Below, one piece after another: positions 1 through 9,982 of a DNA stretch of 62,000 nt. Location: the NCBI GenBank assembly GCA_905221605.1, contig CAJNDS010001335.1, positions 200,001 through 262,000 of the forward strand, in the 5' to 3' direction. The notes under the pieces were generated by a model. It ran no database searches. It was not told where the DNA came from and saw only the letters and a list, made by a program, of their open reading frames with translations. Position 1 is the first letter of the stretch, and each line of letters opens with the position of its first letter. A program made the position numbers and the translations under genes. The DNA comes from Symbiodinium natans (Eukaryota > Sar > Dinophyceae > Suessiales > Symbiodiniaceae).

Positions 1-580
1 GAGGCTGGGGAGGCTGTGGCTAGGGTTTCGGGTTTAGGGTTTAGGGTTGAGGGTGTAGGGTGTAGGGTGTAGGGTTTAGGGTTTCGGGTTTAGGGCTTTG
101 CTTCTTGAACGTGGGTGAGTTTAGGGTCTTGCGTCTAGGGCTTATTCGGGGTAGCGGCTCTAGGTTTTAGCCCTAAACCCTAAACCCTAAACCCTAAACC
201 CTAGAGTCCCACACCCTGAAGTCCAGCCGACCTGCTCTGAGCCCTGAGCCCTGCTAGCCCCCAACCCTCTCCGACCCGAATCAGGCCCTAAACCGTTTAG
301 GATTTAGGGTTTAGGGCAGGTTTTAGGGTTTAGGGTTTAGGGTGCCCCAAACCGGCCCTAAACCCCTCCGACTCAGACCCTCCTCGGCACTCCCAAACCC
401 TAAGCCCTAAACCTTAAACCCCCAAAACCCTAAACCTTCTAAACCTTCTACTTAAACGCTAAACCCTAAACCCTGAACCCTGAACCCTGCCTAAACCCTG
501 AACCCTGAACCCTGAACCCTGAACCCTAAACCCTACACCCTACACCCTACACCCTAAACCCCAAACCCTAACCCCCCCCC
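1..580. repeat. degenerate telomeric repeat cluster, both orientations
   Basis: Runs of TTTAGGG (1-170, 295-345) alternate with CCCTAAA runs (172-205, 400-570), with variants TGTAGGG and CCCTGAA. Orientation flips several times, so this is not a chromosome end but interstitial repeat. A C-run closes it near 572-590. No gene seen. Confidence 0.9.
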
Positions 581-615
581 CCCCCCCCTCGGAAAAATGG
601 GTGGATCCCGGTGAC

Positions 616-692
616 CTGCACGAAAAGGAGGCAGGTGGTAACGGAGACGGCCACCTTCAGGTCCTCGTTGTTCATCGTGAGCTCCTCAGACT
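616..692 (-). CDS. short exon, possibly of the polycystin-like channel
   Basis: On the minus strand an open segment reads roughly DALESEELTMNNEDLKVAV and then a hydrophobic stretch ending in LLFVQ. A canonical donor (CAG|GTCACC) follows at 615. It lies downstream of the polycystin-like exons on the same strand and could be a further exon of that gene, with the 3' end outside the window. The acceptor is not resolved and family membership is inferred from position and hydrophobicity only. Confidence 0.35.
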
Positions 693-1020
693 CCAGGGCG
701 TCAGGGAAGTTTAGGGTTTAGGGATTAGGGTTTAGGGATTTCGGGTCTAGGTTTTAGGGTTTGGGATTTAGGGTTGGGGGTGTAAGGTTTGGAGTTTACC
801 CGTAGCACTGAGACTGTCCTGAGAGTTTTGGGCCCAAAACCCTAGGGGTAAGGGTAAACAACCGTCAGCCCAAGACTCCCTGGTCGTGGCTTTCGGGCGT
901 TTGAGGATTCGAGGGTTGCAGGGTTTCAGATGCACGTCAGGGGCTGAACTGTTCTTGAAGAGCCAAGGGAAGATATCCACAAAGACACGTACCTTTGAAA
1001 GTCCATATTTACAATATGTA

Positions 1021-1312
1021 TATACCCTAAACCCTAAACCCTAAACCCTAAACCCTAAACCCTAAACCCTAAACCCTAAACCCTAAACCCTAAACCCTGC
1101 ACTTAATATGTGAGATCGTGTTTGCGCATACTGCGAGTGCCGGCTGTTCTTTTAGAACGATCTTCTTGAAGGTTTCAGGCCTATGGGTCGATTGTCTCGA
1201 GGCCAGAATGCACGAACTCACAAGCTTCCAAGTATTCGGGTTTAGGGTTTAGGGTTTAGGGTTTAGGGTTTAGGGTTTAGGGTTTAAGTTTAGGGTTTAG
1301 GGTTTAGGGTCT
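1021..1312. repeat. two opposed telomeric arrays
   Basis: About eleven CCCTAAA units at 1021-1099 and about ten TTTAGGG units at 1237-1312 face each other around about 140 bp of unique DNA that shows no convincing exon. Confidence 0.9.
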
Positions 1313-1796
1313 AGGATGGTTCCTGAGGTGGTAAGCCCCTACCTAGGGAACCCCATAACCCAGATGTTATCGTCGTAAAATCCTGGCAAGGAAAGGTATG
1401 TGGGTTTTATGGACTGTAGCCCTGAAAAAAGGTATAAGGGTTTTAATTTTAAACCCTCAATCCCAAAACCCTGAACCCGAAAAACCCTGAACATAAAGCA
1501 GAACCCTCAAACCTGAACTCTGAACCGCAATATCATGCTCTTTTCTTTTGAGGGGATGTTCTGAAGCAACACTGGCAAAACCCTAAGAAACAAGTATCAT
1601 TCTGTATTTTGGTTTTTGGAGGGGGGAGGTTCCTTCAGCAAACAGGGGCATAAAAGAAATTAAAAAACATGCCAGGGCTCCGCCACTTCCTGGAAGTCCG
1701 ACGTTTTCATCGGCAGCCGAAAGTTCCTTGAGCTGAACCGTTCTGCAAGGTTTAGGGCTTTCGGGCTTGAAGCCACGAGGGTTTAGGGTTTAGGTC

Positions 1797-1866
1797 TTAC
1801 CCTAAACCCTAAACCCTAAACCCTACACCCTAAACCCTAAACCCTAAACCCTAAACCCTAAACCCT
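1797..1866. repeat. CCCTAAA array
   Basis: About ten heptamers, one with the CCCTACA variant. The flanking 1313-1796 holds scattered degenerate repeats and no recognisable gene. Confidence 0.9.
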
Positions 1867-1989
1867 TCATGGGTTTAAAGCAGCAAGGGTTTAGGGGCCC
1901 TGGGGTGGGATTTTGGTTAGGGTTGTCGGACGAAGGGTTAATAGGTTAGGGCTTGAGTTTTTTTTCCAGGCTTCGGGCTCAGAAAGGTT

Positions 1990-2098
1990 TAGGGTTTAGG
2001 GTTTTAAGGGTTTAGGGTTTTAGGGTTTTGGGGTTTTAGGGTTTTAGGGTTTTAGGGTTTTAGGGTTTTAGGGTTTTAGGGTTTTAGGGTTTTAGGGC
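1990..2098. repeat. TTTTAGGG octamer array
   Basis: The unit here is GGGTTTTA, eight bases, repeated about eight times in a homogeneous block after a few normal heptamers. This is a local variant of the telomeric unit. Confidence 0.85.
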
Positions 2099-2119
2099 TT
2101 CAGATGTTGGATGGTTTTG

Positions 2120-2187
2120 GGGTTTAGGGTCTAGGAGTGTTGTAGGGTTCAAGCTTGAGATTGGAGCCTCCTGGCTTGAGATTACAG
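2120..2187 (-). CDS. exon downstream of telomere-bearing intron B1
   Basis: After removal of the element at 2188-2341, the minus-strand frame continues from 2342 and upward into this segment (TVISSQEAPISSL, then an N/T/L-rich stretch). The start is fixed by the acceptor GGGTCTAG|CTG. The product is not recognised. Its place after the polycystin-like exons suggests a C-terminal tail, but the junction to 2495-2858 is not resolved. Confidence 0.4.
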
Positions 2188-2341
2188 CTAGACCCGGGAG
2201 TAACCTAGGAATAACAAGGGCGCCCTTTTTGGTTTTAAGGGGATCTAACCCCTAAACCCTAAACCCTAAACCCTAAACCCTAAACCCTAAACCCTAAACC
2301 CTAAACCCTAAACCCTAACAAAAAGAAAAAAAAGGGCCTAC
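2188..2341 (-). mobile_element. palindromic intron-like element B1 with internal telomeric array
   Basis: On the minus strand it starts GTAGGCCC and ends TACTCCCGGGTCTAG, so it carries its own GT and AG. The ends are imperfect inverted repeats (CTAG..CC..GAGTA). The centre, 2246-2318, is a CCCTAAA array. The copy at 55775-55937 has the same termini. Excision leaves an open frame across the flanking exons. Confidence 0.6.
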
Positions 2342-2415
2342 TCGGTCCTAGAAAGGGCTCAGGGGGATCTATTGAAGGCTGCAGCCTCTGGGAGCTCTGG
2401 GCTCGGGCTTCAGGG
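2342..2415 (-). CDS. exon upstream of intron B1
   Basis: Minus-strand open segment reading EARAQSSQRLQPSIDPPEPF, hydrophilic and proline-rich. It ends at a GTAGGCCC donor supplied by the B1 element, and the frame carries on after the element. Its 5' boundary is unresolved. No family recognised. Confidence 0.4.
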
Positions 2416-2494
2416 CATCTAAGGTTTAGGGTTTAGGGTTTAGGGTTTAGGGTTTAGGGCTTAGGGCTTAGGGCTTAGGGCTTAGGGTTAGGCT

Positions 2495-2858
2495 GCCAGT
2501 TGTTGCAAAGGCTCAGGAAAGTGTAGGAGAAGACGATGGTGAAGTACTGCATGATGCAATAGAAGCAAAGGCAGAAGAGTGCCAGCTTGATGTAGCCCAT
2601 GGGCTCGGAGAGGTATGCGCGATAGTCAGCTGAGATGTCCTCGATCTGGGCGCGGAAGAAGAAGACGAAGCACACAATGATCACCAGGTAGAGGAAGAAG
2701 AGGAAGTAGGTTGACACGGAGTTCGTGTCATGGATGTTGAAAGCGAGGCTACTCACGAGGACCTGAGTCTGCGTCTTGCCGCTGAAGTCATGCTCGAAGA
2801 CAATGGCCGTGTGCAGCAAGCGCTCAACATTGCCGTTCCACACCAGCAACTCGGCTAC
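2495..2858 (-). CDS. polycystin-like (PKD2/TRPP) channel exon with membrane helices
   Basis: About 120 codons. It starts after acceptor CACCAAG at 2859 with VAELLVWNGNVERLL, then a loop with FEHDFSGK, then two strongly hydrophobic helices around YFLFFLYLVIIVCFVFFF and LALFCLCFYCIMQYFTIVF. This order (end of the polycystin extracellular domain, then S2 and S3-like helices) fits polycystin cation channels, membrane proteins permeable to Ca2+ and other cations. The exon before it (3104-3170) joins in frame. The 3' end near 2495 has no GT; a GC donor (CTG|GCAGCC) is possible. Family call from motif memory, no search run. Confidence 0.65.
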
Positions 2859-3103
2859 CTTGGTGACCACATTATGATAAGAGTAGGCTTTTTGGGGTTG
2901 GTGACATTATAAGTAAGGGACCTTGGTAACCGTATTATGATAAGGGTACGCTTTTTGAGGGTTGGTTATTTTGTAAGGGAGCCTGACAGACCTTGAACCA
3001 GAAAAGGGCAAAAGGGCACCACTAGGCCCTAAACCCTAAACCCTAATCCTAAACCCTAATCCCTAATCCCTAATCCCTAAACCCTAAACCCTAAACCCTA
3101 AAC
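2859..3103 (-). mobile_element. intron made of a telomeric array plus family A element remnant
   Basis: The intron begins GTTTAGGG, so the donor lies inside a telomeric array (3028-3110 on + reads CCCTAAA). It ends in two head-to-tail partial copies of the family A element (motifs ACCATATTATGATAAGGG and GGTTGGT), with the acceptor CACCAAG in its terminal repeat. Both flanking exons join in phase 0. Confidence 0.6.
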
Positions 3104-3170
3104 CTTAAGCCAAGTTTCTAAGGATCCTTGTTGCAGGTTGAACCATCCCTCACGCCGCAGAGCGGCAATC
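3104..3170 (-). CDS. polycystin-like channel exon (polycystin domain)
   Basis: 67 nt. Acceptor ACACTCAG at 3171 and donor AAG|GTTTAGGG at 3103. Joined to 3504-3643 it reads IAALRREGWFNLQQGSL, then ETWLK. The GW(I/F)..... segment with a preceding L..L...GW is typical of the polycystin domain before the NxNVN-type strand (here WNGNV in the next exon). Both joins keep the frame (140 + 67 nt = 69 codons). Confidence 0.65.
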
Positions 3171-3236
3171 CTGAGTGTCAGGGTTTAGGGTTTAGGGTTT
3201 AGGGTTTAGGGTTTAAGGTTTAGGGTTATCAAGGGG

Positions 3237-3355
3237 ACTAAAGGAGGGACCCTGGTAAGGGATCTTGGGGGTTTTTGGGGATTGTTTAGGGCCACTAAGG
3301 TATATAGGGACTATGTAAGGGTTATAAAGGGAAGTCCCTCCTTATACCGTTTAAG
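3237..3355. repeat. possible weak inverted repeat
   Basis: AAGGAGGGAC near 3241 and GTCCCTCCTT near 3344 can pair. The stem is short and the rest is unexplained, so this is only a possible short element. Confidence 0.25.
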
Positions 3356-3503
3356 CTTAGGCTTGAGTTGTTTTTTTTTTTTTTTTTTCCGGGGGCCTTT
3401 TTTTCTGAGAAGTGCCCAGCTGGGCCTGTTATTCCTTAAACCCCCTAAACCCTAAGCCCTAAACATCCCTAAACCCTAAACCCTAAACCCATAAACCCTA
3501 AAC

Positions 3504-3643
3504 AGCAGCTCAGGCCACTTGTTGAGGATGACGTGCTTGGGCCCGTCGAAGTTTAGGATCTCCACAAAGGCCCCCGCCCGCCTAAAGCCGGCGTTCCTCT
3601 GGTAGTTGTAGACCGTATTCTGGCCGAAGGATGCCATGTCCTC
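3504..3643 (-). CDS. polycystin-like channel exon (extracellular domain)
   Basis: 140 nt, acceptor TTTAAACAG at 3644, donor CT|GTTTAGGG at 3503 formed by the telomeric repeat. Reads EDMASFGQNTVYNYQRNAGF, then an FVEILNFDGPKHVIL segment and WPELL. The following exon continues in frame. This matches the middle of an extracellular polycystin domain by position. The exon is bracketed by CCCTAAA on its left and TTTAGGG on its right. Confidence 0.6.
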
Positions 3644-4277
3644 CTGTTTAAAGTTTAGGGTTTAGGGTTTAGGGTTCAGGGTTTAGGGGTTTAGGGCACT
3701 CAACACTACAGCCGTTGTGCTTGCTAACGGCTCTTCTTCTTGCTTTTCCTCTTCTTCATTCCTCCTCCTACTGTTGTTATGCTTAAGCCCGACACCCTAA
3801 ACCCTAAACCCTACTGCAATCCCTAAACCCTGAACCCTCCTGAACCCTAAACCCTAAACTCTAAACCCTCGAAAGCCGACTTTGCTTAACGGTAACGAAG
3901 AGACGACAAGTCTGAAGCACCGCTGAGGATCGTGGCTTAGTAGTTCGGATTCCCTAAGCCATATAAAACCTTAGAGAAACCCTGTATAATACCCCAATAA
4001 CCCTTCTAAAACCCCTTTTAGGAAAACCTAAGCAGAATTGGGCTTTATCAGAATGTCTTAAACGTTCAAACCCGAAACCCTGCAAACCCCAAACCCGAAA
4101 TCCCAAATCCCTAAACAGCAAATTCCAAAAATGGGCCTCCGCGGGCCTTTGGCTGAATGCATCCGTCTTGCGGTATGGCATTTTCCGCGGGTAGGCATTC
4201 CTGGGTTAAGTCTGTTACGAGCTTCAACTACAGGGCCAGGGATAATAGGGTTTAGAGGGGAGGGGGCTTGCGGTTTA

Positions 4278-4402
4278 GGGTTTGGGTTTTGGGGTTTTGG
4301 GGTTTTGGGGTTTTGGGGTTTTGGGGTTTTGGGGTTTTGGGGTTTTGGGGTTTTGGGGTTTTGGGATTTTGGGGTTTTGGGGTTTTGGGGTTTTAGGGTT
4401 TT
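4278..4402. repeat. TTTTGGGG octamer array
   Basis: About fourteen GGGGTTTT units, nearly perfect. TTTTGGGG is the telomeric unit of some ciliates, but here it is an interstitial variant block next to TTTAGGG units. The ORFs over it encode only GFWGFGVL repeats and are not genes. Confidence 0.9.
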
Positions 4403-4700
4403 GGAAGTTCCAGAAAGAATCATATACATAATTACGGGCTGAATATCCTAGCCCAAAAGCTCAACCTTTTCATTGTAACAGGATGATAGATAACCGAAGA
4501 GGTTAAAGGCTAACAACCCAGCCCCTAAGTATGGCCCTAAACCCTAAACCCTAAACCCTATGGTTACGAAATTCTGTACTTACTATGGTGCCTTGGGAGC
4601 CAAGATTCGAGAAGATGGGTGAGTCCGACGTCACCCACTTCCGACGCTTCAGAGAGAGGCGGCCTTAGCCACAGGATTTTAGGGTTTAGGTTAGAAAAGC

Positions 4701-4799
4701 TGGTGGTCTCTTTATCTGCTCCCCTTATACCTTCATAGAGCCCCTAGATACCGTAATAAGACCCCCTTCAAAACAGAAACCTACTTAATGAGACCACCA
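4701..4799. mobile_element. 99-bp inverted-repeat element (family I)
   Basis: TGGTGGTCTC at 4701 pairs with GAGACCACCA ending at 4799. The interior holds CCCCTTATACC and TACCGTAATAAG. One copy seen; non-autonomous transposon-like or intron-like. Confidence 0.5.
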
Positions 4800-5072
4800 A
4801 CCAAAATAAGGTTTAGGGTTTTAGGGGGTTTAGTTAAGGTTTAGGGCGAAGAAACCCCCGCCACTGAACCCTACTACTGAGCATTCCCAGTGTACTAAAA
4901 GCTATGGAGAAGGAACCAAGGGAAAAATGGAAACCATGGGGGCTCAAGGTACCCGACGCGCAAACCGAAGTCCAACAGAGAGAGAGAGAGAGAGAGAAAA
5001 ATACACGCTCACACTCACACACCTGCAGCCCTAACAAAGTCCGATAGGGTCTAAGTATAGGCACCTCATCCA

Positions 5073-5262
5073 AACTACTTACTCTCAACGAATGGCCTCC
5101 ATGAGCACCAGGTTGTAGCCACCCACCATTACAACTACTTACCCTCACAACGCGCGTGGCCCATGAAAACCAGGCTGTAGCCACCCACCAAAAGTACAGG
5201 CACTTCAAAACTACCTACTCTCAACGAGTGGCCCATGAGAACCAGGTTGTAGCCACCCACCA
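5073..5262. repeat. minisatellite, three units of about 65-70 bp
   Basis: Three diverged direct copies containing ACTCTCAACGAATGGCC and AGGTTGTAGCCACCCACCA, starting near 5074, 5137 and 5207. Flanking 4800-5070 and 5263-5700 hold only degenerate telomeric pieces and a G-run at 5605. Confidence 0.75.
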
Positions 5263-5718
5263 TGAGCCCTCGCTTCGCGACGCGCCCAACCCTCTCGGGG
5301 CAAAATGTGAAGTTCTCATCTCGGTTGTTGGGTGGATCATCGTCCTTCCACCTGAAGGTTTCGAGGGTTTAGGGTTTAGGGCTTCGGGTTTGGGGTTTAG
5401 GGTTTGGGGTTTAGGGGAGGGGCTGATGCGGAATAGGGTTTTTGGGGTGTAGGGTGTCAATGAGGTTCGACAGAGTTCGTTGGTGCTGCGCCCATCGTCT
5501 CTGACATGCCCCTAAACCTTGACAAGCTATCTTAAGAAACACCCCCAAAATCATGCTTCCTTATAAGGGCAGTACAGGGATTCTCATTTTTTTATTTTTT
5601 TTTGGGGGGGGGGGGGGCGGTTGGTGAGCAGATAGTAGCAACCCTGGAACACTAGCGCTCGCATCTTCCAAATCAACAGCACCATGAAGTTTTCATCTTT
5701 GAATCCCATGCACTTGCA

Positions 5719-5905
5719 ACCCTAAACCCTAAACCCTAAACCCAAAACCCAAAACCCAAAACCCTAAACCCTAAACCCTAAACCCTAAGCCCTAAACCCT
5801 AAACCCTAAACCCTAAACCCTAAACCCTAACCCTAAACCCTAAACCCTAAACCCTAAACCCTACACCCTACACCCTAAACCCTACACCCTACACCCTAAA
5901 CCGAA
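5719..5905. repeat. long CCCTAAA array with variants
   Basis: About 25 units, with sub-blocks of CCCAAAA and of CCCTACA at the right side. Confidence 0.9.
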
Positions 5906-6147
5906 CCGAAGATCGATTCTACCGACCGACTCATGCCCAGGTTGACCCTTACAACCAGGTTTCGGATGTAGGGTTGAAGATGATTCTCTCAAAACCTATA
6001 CGAAATACAAAAAAAATCCCCAACAGCCTACCCAGCACTACGAATTTCGGGTTCAGGGTAATGGCTTCCACGGGGGTGTAGGGTTGCTCTCCCTGTCCCC
6101 CCCCCTCCCACCCAGTGCTAGGCTGGTCAAACACTGAAGATTCTCAT

Positions 6148-6237
6148 ACTTCTCCAAGAACCACGGGAAACAAAAGGTTAAACTTCTACACTTCCTACTA
6201 ACTACGGAAACCCAAAAAAGCATACAGTTCGACTATT
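6148..6237. repeat. dispersed repeat family L, copy 1
   Basis: Shares ACTTCTCCAA.AACCA..G, AAACAAAAGGTTAAACTT and GGAAACCCAAAAA in order with 29675-29775 and, partly, 41082-41130. No inverted ends seen. Confidence 0.65.
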
Positions 6238-6673
6238 GGCTATTGCAGGGAAGGAGGGCGGCCAGTGTGAGGCTGGGCCTTGTCTTCGGTCTTTCCGCAC
6301 CCTCCCCCCTTTGGTGGCCTCTGGGTTTGTCCGGTTTTTCCTCGGTCGAAGGCCCCGGGCCCTGATGGTTGCTGGAGGGCTTCTTTCGAGCTTCCATGAC
6401 CGGCTCGTGCTCCTTGATGCGGTGCATGAGCACGGAAACCCAGCGGGGGTCCATGATTCTTGTCTGTCCTCCCCTGGGTCTGGAGCCCTGTTGGGAGAAA
6501 CTCGCCAAGGGCGGAGGGTTTTCGAAGTGCATCTCGCTCGCAAGGACCCAGCTTCCCGAGTCCAGGGCGGACTGGTCCAGAGCACACAGCAAAGGGACAG
6601 AGCCGGGCTTTGCATTCCTCGACTCTCCCGGCCAACAAGGAGTCCAGAGCTCCCCGCTGTCTGCCACCCCCAT
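6236..6673 (-). CDS. unrecognised open reading frame
   Basis: 438 nt open on the minus strand, ending at a stop beside repeat L. The middle reads RIMDPRWVSVLMHRIKEHEP, followed by a charged, Pro/Lys/Arg-rich tail. The same GC-rich island is also open in other frames, so it may not be coding. It sits between polycystin-like exons and would then lie in an intron. No family recognised. Confidence 0.25.
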
Positions 6674-6688
6674 CGTACGGGGCCAGTT

Positions 6689-6798
6689 CGGTTTAGGGTT
6701 TAGGGTTTAGGGTTTAGGGTTTAGGGTTTAGGGTTTAGGGTTTAGGGTTTAGGGTTTAGGGTTTAGGGTTTAGGGTTTAGGGTTTAGGGTTTAGGGTC
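6689..6798. repeat. TTTAGGG array
   Basis: About fifteen perfect heptamers, followed by degenerate CCCTAAA-like units to about 7000. Confidence 0.95.
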
Positions 6799-7079
6799 CT
6801 AAAACCCTGAAACCACCGAAACCCTGAACCCCGGAAGCCCTATATAAATCCTGTCTGGCCTGCTGTGAATCAGGGCCTTGCTCCCTCCCCCCAAGCCGGA
6901 ATGCCCCTATTAACCCTAAACCCTAAACCCTAAGCCCTAAAACCCTAAACCCCAAATGCCCTACACCCCAAACCCGGAAGAATTGAAACCCACCCAACAC
7001 AGGGGCACACTCCACACCCCTAAAACCGAGCGCCGCCTCCGTGGCTAAATGCCCCATACCACAAACCAGACCCTCAACC

Positions 7080-7400
7080 GAGAAACCTTAAAGCCTACAC
7101 ACCGTACAAACCTTATAAATCCTGTGAACCCCACAAACCCTATAAACCCCAAAAAGCCTATAAAACCTACAAACCCTGTAACACCCTGTAAACCCTATAA
7201 ACCTCATAACCCTATAAACCCTATAACAACCCTATAAACCCTATAAACCCTGCAAAGCCTATAAACACAACAAAAACCGATACACCCTGTGCAGCCTGTG
7301 AACCCTGTAACAACCCCATAAGCCCTGCCCCATGAACCCTATAAGCTCTCAAACAACCCTATAAAACCTGTAACAACCCTATAACCCCCATAAACATAAA
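7080..7400. repeat. degenerate CCCTATAAA minisatellite
   Basis: Irregular units of 9-15 bases around AACCCTATAAACC and AACAACCCTATAA. It looks like a decayed derivative of the telomeric unit. No coding signal. Confidence 0.75.
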
Positions 7401-7439
7401 CCCTCTAAACCCTAAACCGATCCGAGCCCCTTCATCCAT

Positions 7440-7540
7440 GCCCGAGGCGCTGAGGCAAGTATGTGAGCCAAAACGGCACCTGCTCAGCGCAGTTCGCGGC
7501 GACGTCAAGCACGGAGGTGTTGGCCGTGAGGTTGCCAAAC
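7440..7540 (-). CDS. putative polycystin-like extracellular exon
   Basis: Acceptor CACACAG at 7541, then FGNLTANTSVLDVAANCAEQ; a GT follows CAG (GTGCCG), or the frame can run a little further to WLTYLP. Its position between the S1 exon and the later polycystin exons, and the cysteine and N-glycosylation-like NLT and NTS sites, suit an extracellular loop. The join to 9119-9365 needs another phase, so an intermediate small exon or other splice site is required. Confidence 0.4.
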
Positions 7541-7586
7541 CTGTGTGCAAAAAAAATGGCTTGCGGGTTTAGGATTTAGGGGTGGT

Positions 7587-7712
7587 TTCATGGTCCCTTA
7601 GTATGGGCCCTTAAAAAAAGGGACCCCTTCTTTACCCCTTATATACCCTGCACAACCCAAGGGCCCATACTTCAGAACCCTTTAAGCGAGGTAAGGACCA
7701 TATTAAGGGCCC
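7587..7712. mobile_element. inverted-repeat element family G, copy 1
   Basis: ATGGTCCCTTAGTATGGGCCC at the left; AAGGGCCCATACTTC inside and TAAGGACCATATTAAGGGCCC at the right. The motif GGGCCCATACTTCGG recurs at 20895 and 43161. Confidence 0.6.
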
Positions 7713-7924
7713 GTGCAACTACCCTTAGATAACAAGGGCTCAAGGTTCCCCTAAGCCCTACTTACACAGATCAAGCTCTGAATCCTAAGAAAGGGCTTCG
7801 GCCTCACAAATCAAGAGAAGGGTGTAGCGCTTAAGCAGCCATGAGCTGGTGTCGGCTTCATCATACAGGGCCTAGCCCTAAACCCTGAACCCTGAATCCT
7901 AAACCCTAAACCCTTAGGGTTTCT

Positions 7925-7929
7925 CATAC

Positions 7930-7960
<31 letters not shown>

Positions 7961-8200
7961 TATCCTGATCATCCTCATCGTCATCCTCCCGCTCCCCTTC
8001 CCTCCATCTCCCCTCCTCCCTAGCAACAGCACCATCACAGTCTTGATGATCATCGTTGTCATCGGGCCGTCGTCGTCGTCGTCGCCGTCGCCGTCGCAAC
8101 CGTCCGAAACCACAACTGTCCTCGTCATCTTTGTCATCGTGACTGCCCTCCTCCTCCCCAATTTCATCATTATCATCATCATCATCCGCGATGCGGCAAA
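7925..8200. repeat. trinucleotide-rich region (ATC/GTC)
   Basis: A (CAT)n run at 7928-7961 and GTC/CATCATC tracts at 8070-8095 and 8165-8190. The acidic or methionine-rich ORFs crossing it are products of the repeats. Confidence 0.8.
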
Positions 8201-8526
8201 GGCGCCTCGTGGGAACGGAGTGCTCAGGGCAGGTGGTGCCGACACACTGCTGACAGCAGCTCGCCCGAACCCCCAAGCGTGATGGGCAGTTCCTGACTTC
8301 CCCACTACCCCCAGGGATTCAAAGCTTCAACTTTCAAAATTGCACCAAAACAAACAGAACCCAAGCAAAAAACACCTAAACCCAAAAAACCCTACATCCT
8401 AAACCCCAAAAGCCGCAACTATGAGAGGTAAGGTTCCGGTCCCCCGGAATCAGGGGCCCTGAACCTCGGCTCGCAGAGGGGCCGGGAAGCATGATCAGAT
8501 CAGTAGGCTTTAGGGCTAGCGTTTAA

Positions 8527-8615
8527 GGCAAGGGTTTAGGGTTTAGGGTTTAGGGTTTAGGGTTTAGGGTCTAGGGTTTAGGGTCTAGGGTTTAGGGTTT
8601 AGGGTCTAGGGTTCA
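8527..8615. repeat. TTTAGGG/TCTAGGG array
   Basis: About twelve heptamers, alternating TTTAGGG and TCTAGGG toward the right. Confidence 0.9.
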
Positions 8616-8662
8616 TCCCGAAGCCCTACACCTTAAACTCCCATAAAAAAAATGAAAACGAA

Positions 8663-8721
8663 ATACAGGGGGTACTAGAATCCTTGTTAAGGACCTGTTA
8701 TTTTAAGGGGGGAACATCCCA
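8663..8721. mobile_element. element family D, right half
   Basis: Has GGGGGTACTAGAATCC and TAAGGGGGGAACATCCC as in the right half of other D copies. The left end is missing. Confidence 0.6.
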
Positions 8722-9118
8722 AACCTTACTTCCAAGAAATCCCTATGGTCTTAAAGCTTAATAAATAGTAGGAGAGAGAGAGAGAGAGATGCCTCGTGAA
8801 GTATCTAGAGTGCAGTACATGTTGAACATACAAGGGACGATGAGGCCTAGTATCGATACTACAGTACGCCCAAGGAACATTCATCCTTGTGGTTCACATT
8901 GCCTTCACTCAGTCTGCAGGGGTAGGTTGCGGTGCAGTAGCCTTGGTTCTCCATTGCCCTGAACCCTAAACCCTGAACCCTAAACCCTCAACCCTAAACC
9001 CTACAGCTGGTTTGGAAGCCTTGGTGGGTTGAAGATGGTGTATGCAGATCTTCTGGGTTCAAAGGTAGGGAAACTGCAACATCCTTGCTTTAGGACGCCA
9101 TGTTTCCTTCGGGCGCAC

Positions 9119-9365
9119 CATCTGCGGGCAGCTCCATGTAGAGCTGGTTCAGGAAGACCTGTTGTACCCACTTGTAGACGTCCGATCCTCCGCGCACGTC
9201 GTGGATTGTCCTCCTAGGGTTGTTCTGCCAGGGCGAGTTCACGAATCGCTCGCTGGCCGCTCGAAACATGTCGGCCGAAACTTCTGTTTGCTGGATGTAT
9301 GCAAAGAAGAGGAATGACAGCGCAAACAGCAGGGACAAAAGCGCCGGCATCACCATGGACGACAT
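9119..9365 (-). CDS. polycystin-like channel exon: S1 and start of the polycystin domain
   Basis: About 82 codons. A hydrophobic helix (MPALLSLLFALSFLFFAY) is followed by an amphipathic stretch and then RTIHDVRGGSDVYKWVQQVF and LNQLYMEL. In TRPP channels S1 is followed by a segment that ends in a short acidic/aromatic motif (..D.W.W....L...LY), which this resembles closely. There is an in-frame stop just upstream of the first Met, so the ATG at 9365 may be the start or an acceptor (CATCAG or CAATAG) lies there. Donor GATG|GTGCGC at 9118. It opens the channel gene that continues to 2.5 kb. Confidence 0.6.
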
Positions 9366-9735
9366 GGCTGATGGCTATTGACCTCTTCGGTTTCGAAGGG
9401 CCGGGCCCGGCAAAAGGCTGTACGCTCTCAACTCCTCTTGCTGTGGAGTGCTGTGGAGTTCTTAAGTGGGGCGAGGCCCCTGACAGCGTGTGCCCTCATA
9501 AGTCCCAAGTTGGTGTGTGTGAGAAGGCTGCATAGCCTTCAACTAACCCCACCCTAAGTCCACCAACCCACCCTAAGTCCACTCTAACTCTAACCCACCC
9601 AGATTCAACCACACCCATAGGGGGGGTCCTTCAGGACACCCCGCCCCCTCTTTTGCACTGTTGAGCCGAATGACAGGATGGCGGGAAGGCGGGCTGAAGC
9701 GTCTTGTGAAGTAGGGAAGGTGCCTTTTTGTGTTG

Positions 9736-9982
9736 AGGGTTTAGGGTTTAGGGTTTAGGGTTTAGGGTTTAGGGTTTAGGGTTTAGGGTTTCAGCCGCTG
9801 GGGTCTACTCCTGCCTGCCACCCTCCATCGGTTGAGTTTAGGGTCTAGGGTCCAGGGTCGTCTGGGGTTTAGGGGTTTAGGGGTTTAGGGTTTAGGGTTT
9901 AGGGTTTGGGGTTTGGGGTCTAGGGTTTAGGGGTTTAGGGTTTAGGGTTTAGGGTTTAGGGTTTAGGGTTTAGGGTTTAGGC
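9736..9982. repeat. TTTAGGG arrays
   Basis: Two arrays (9736-9792 and 9853-9982), the second with GGGGTTTA variants. The gap is unique DNA without an exon signal. Confidence 0.9.

Noticed and set aside
1-580. Chromosome end (true telomere) at the left edge
   Set aside because: Repeats are degenerate, change orientation several times, and equal or longer arrays occur throughout the window.
1021-1099. CRISPR array
   Set aside because: Units are contiguous heptamers without spacers, and nothing else in the window is prokaryotic.
4058-4442. Long ORFs rich in NPKP, GFRV, GFWG
   Set aside because: They are direct translations of TTTAGGG, CCCTAAA and TTTTGGGG repeats; the same peptides appear all over the window in any frame.
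7811-8305. Asp-rich and Met-rich ORFs
   Set aside because: They follow the ATC/GTC trinucleotide repeats and exist in several frames at once.
9610-9652. Rho-independent terminator-like GC hairpin (GGGGGGGTCC/GGACACCCC)
   Set aside because: The genome is eukaryotic and the hairpin is not followed by a T-run in gene context.
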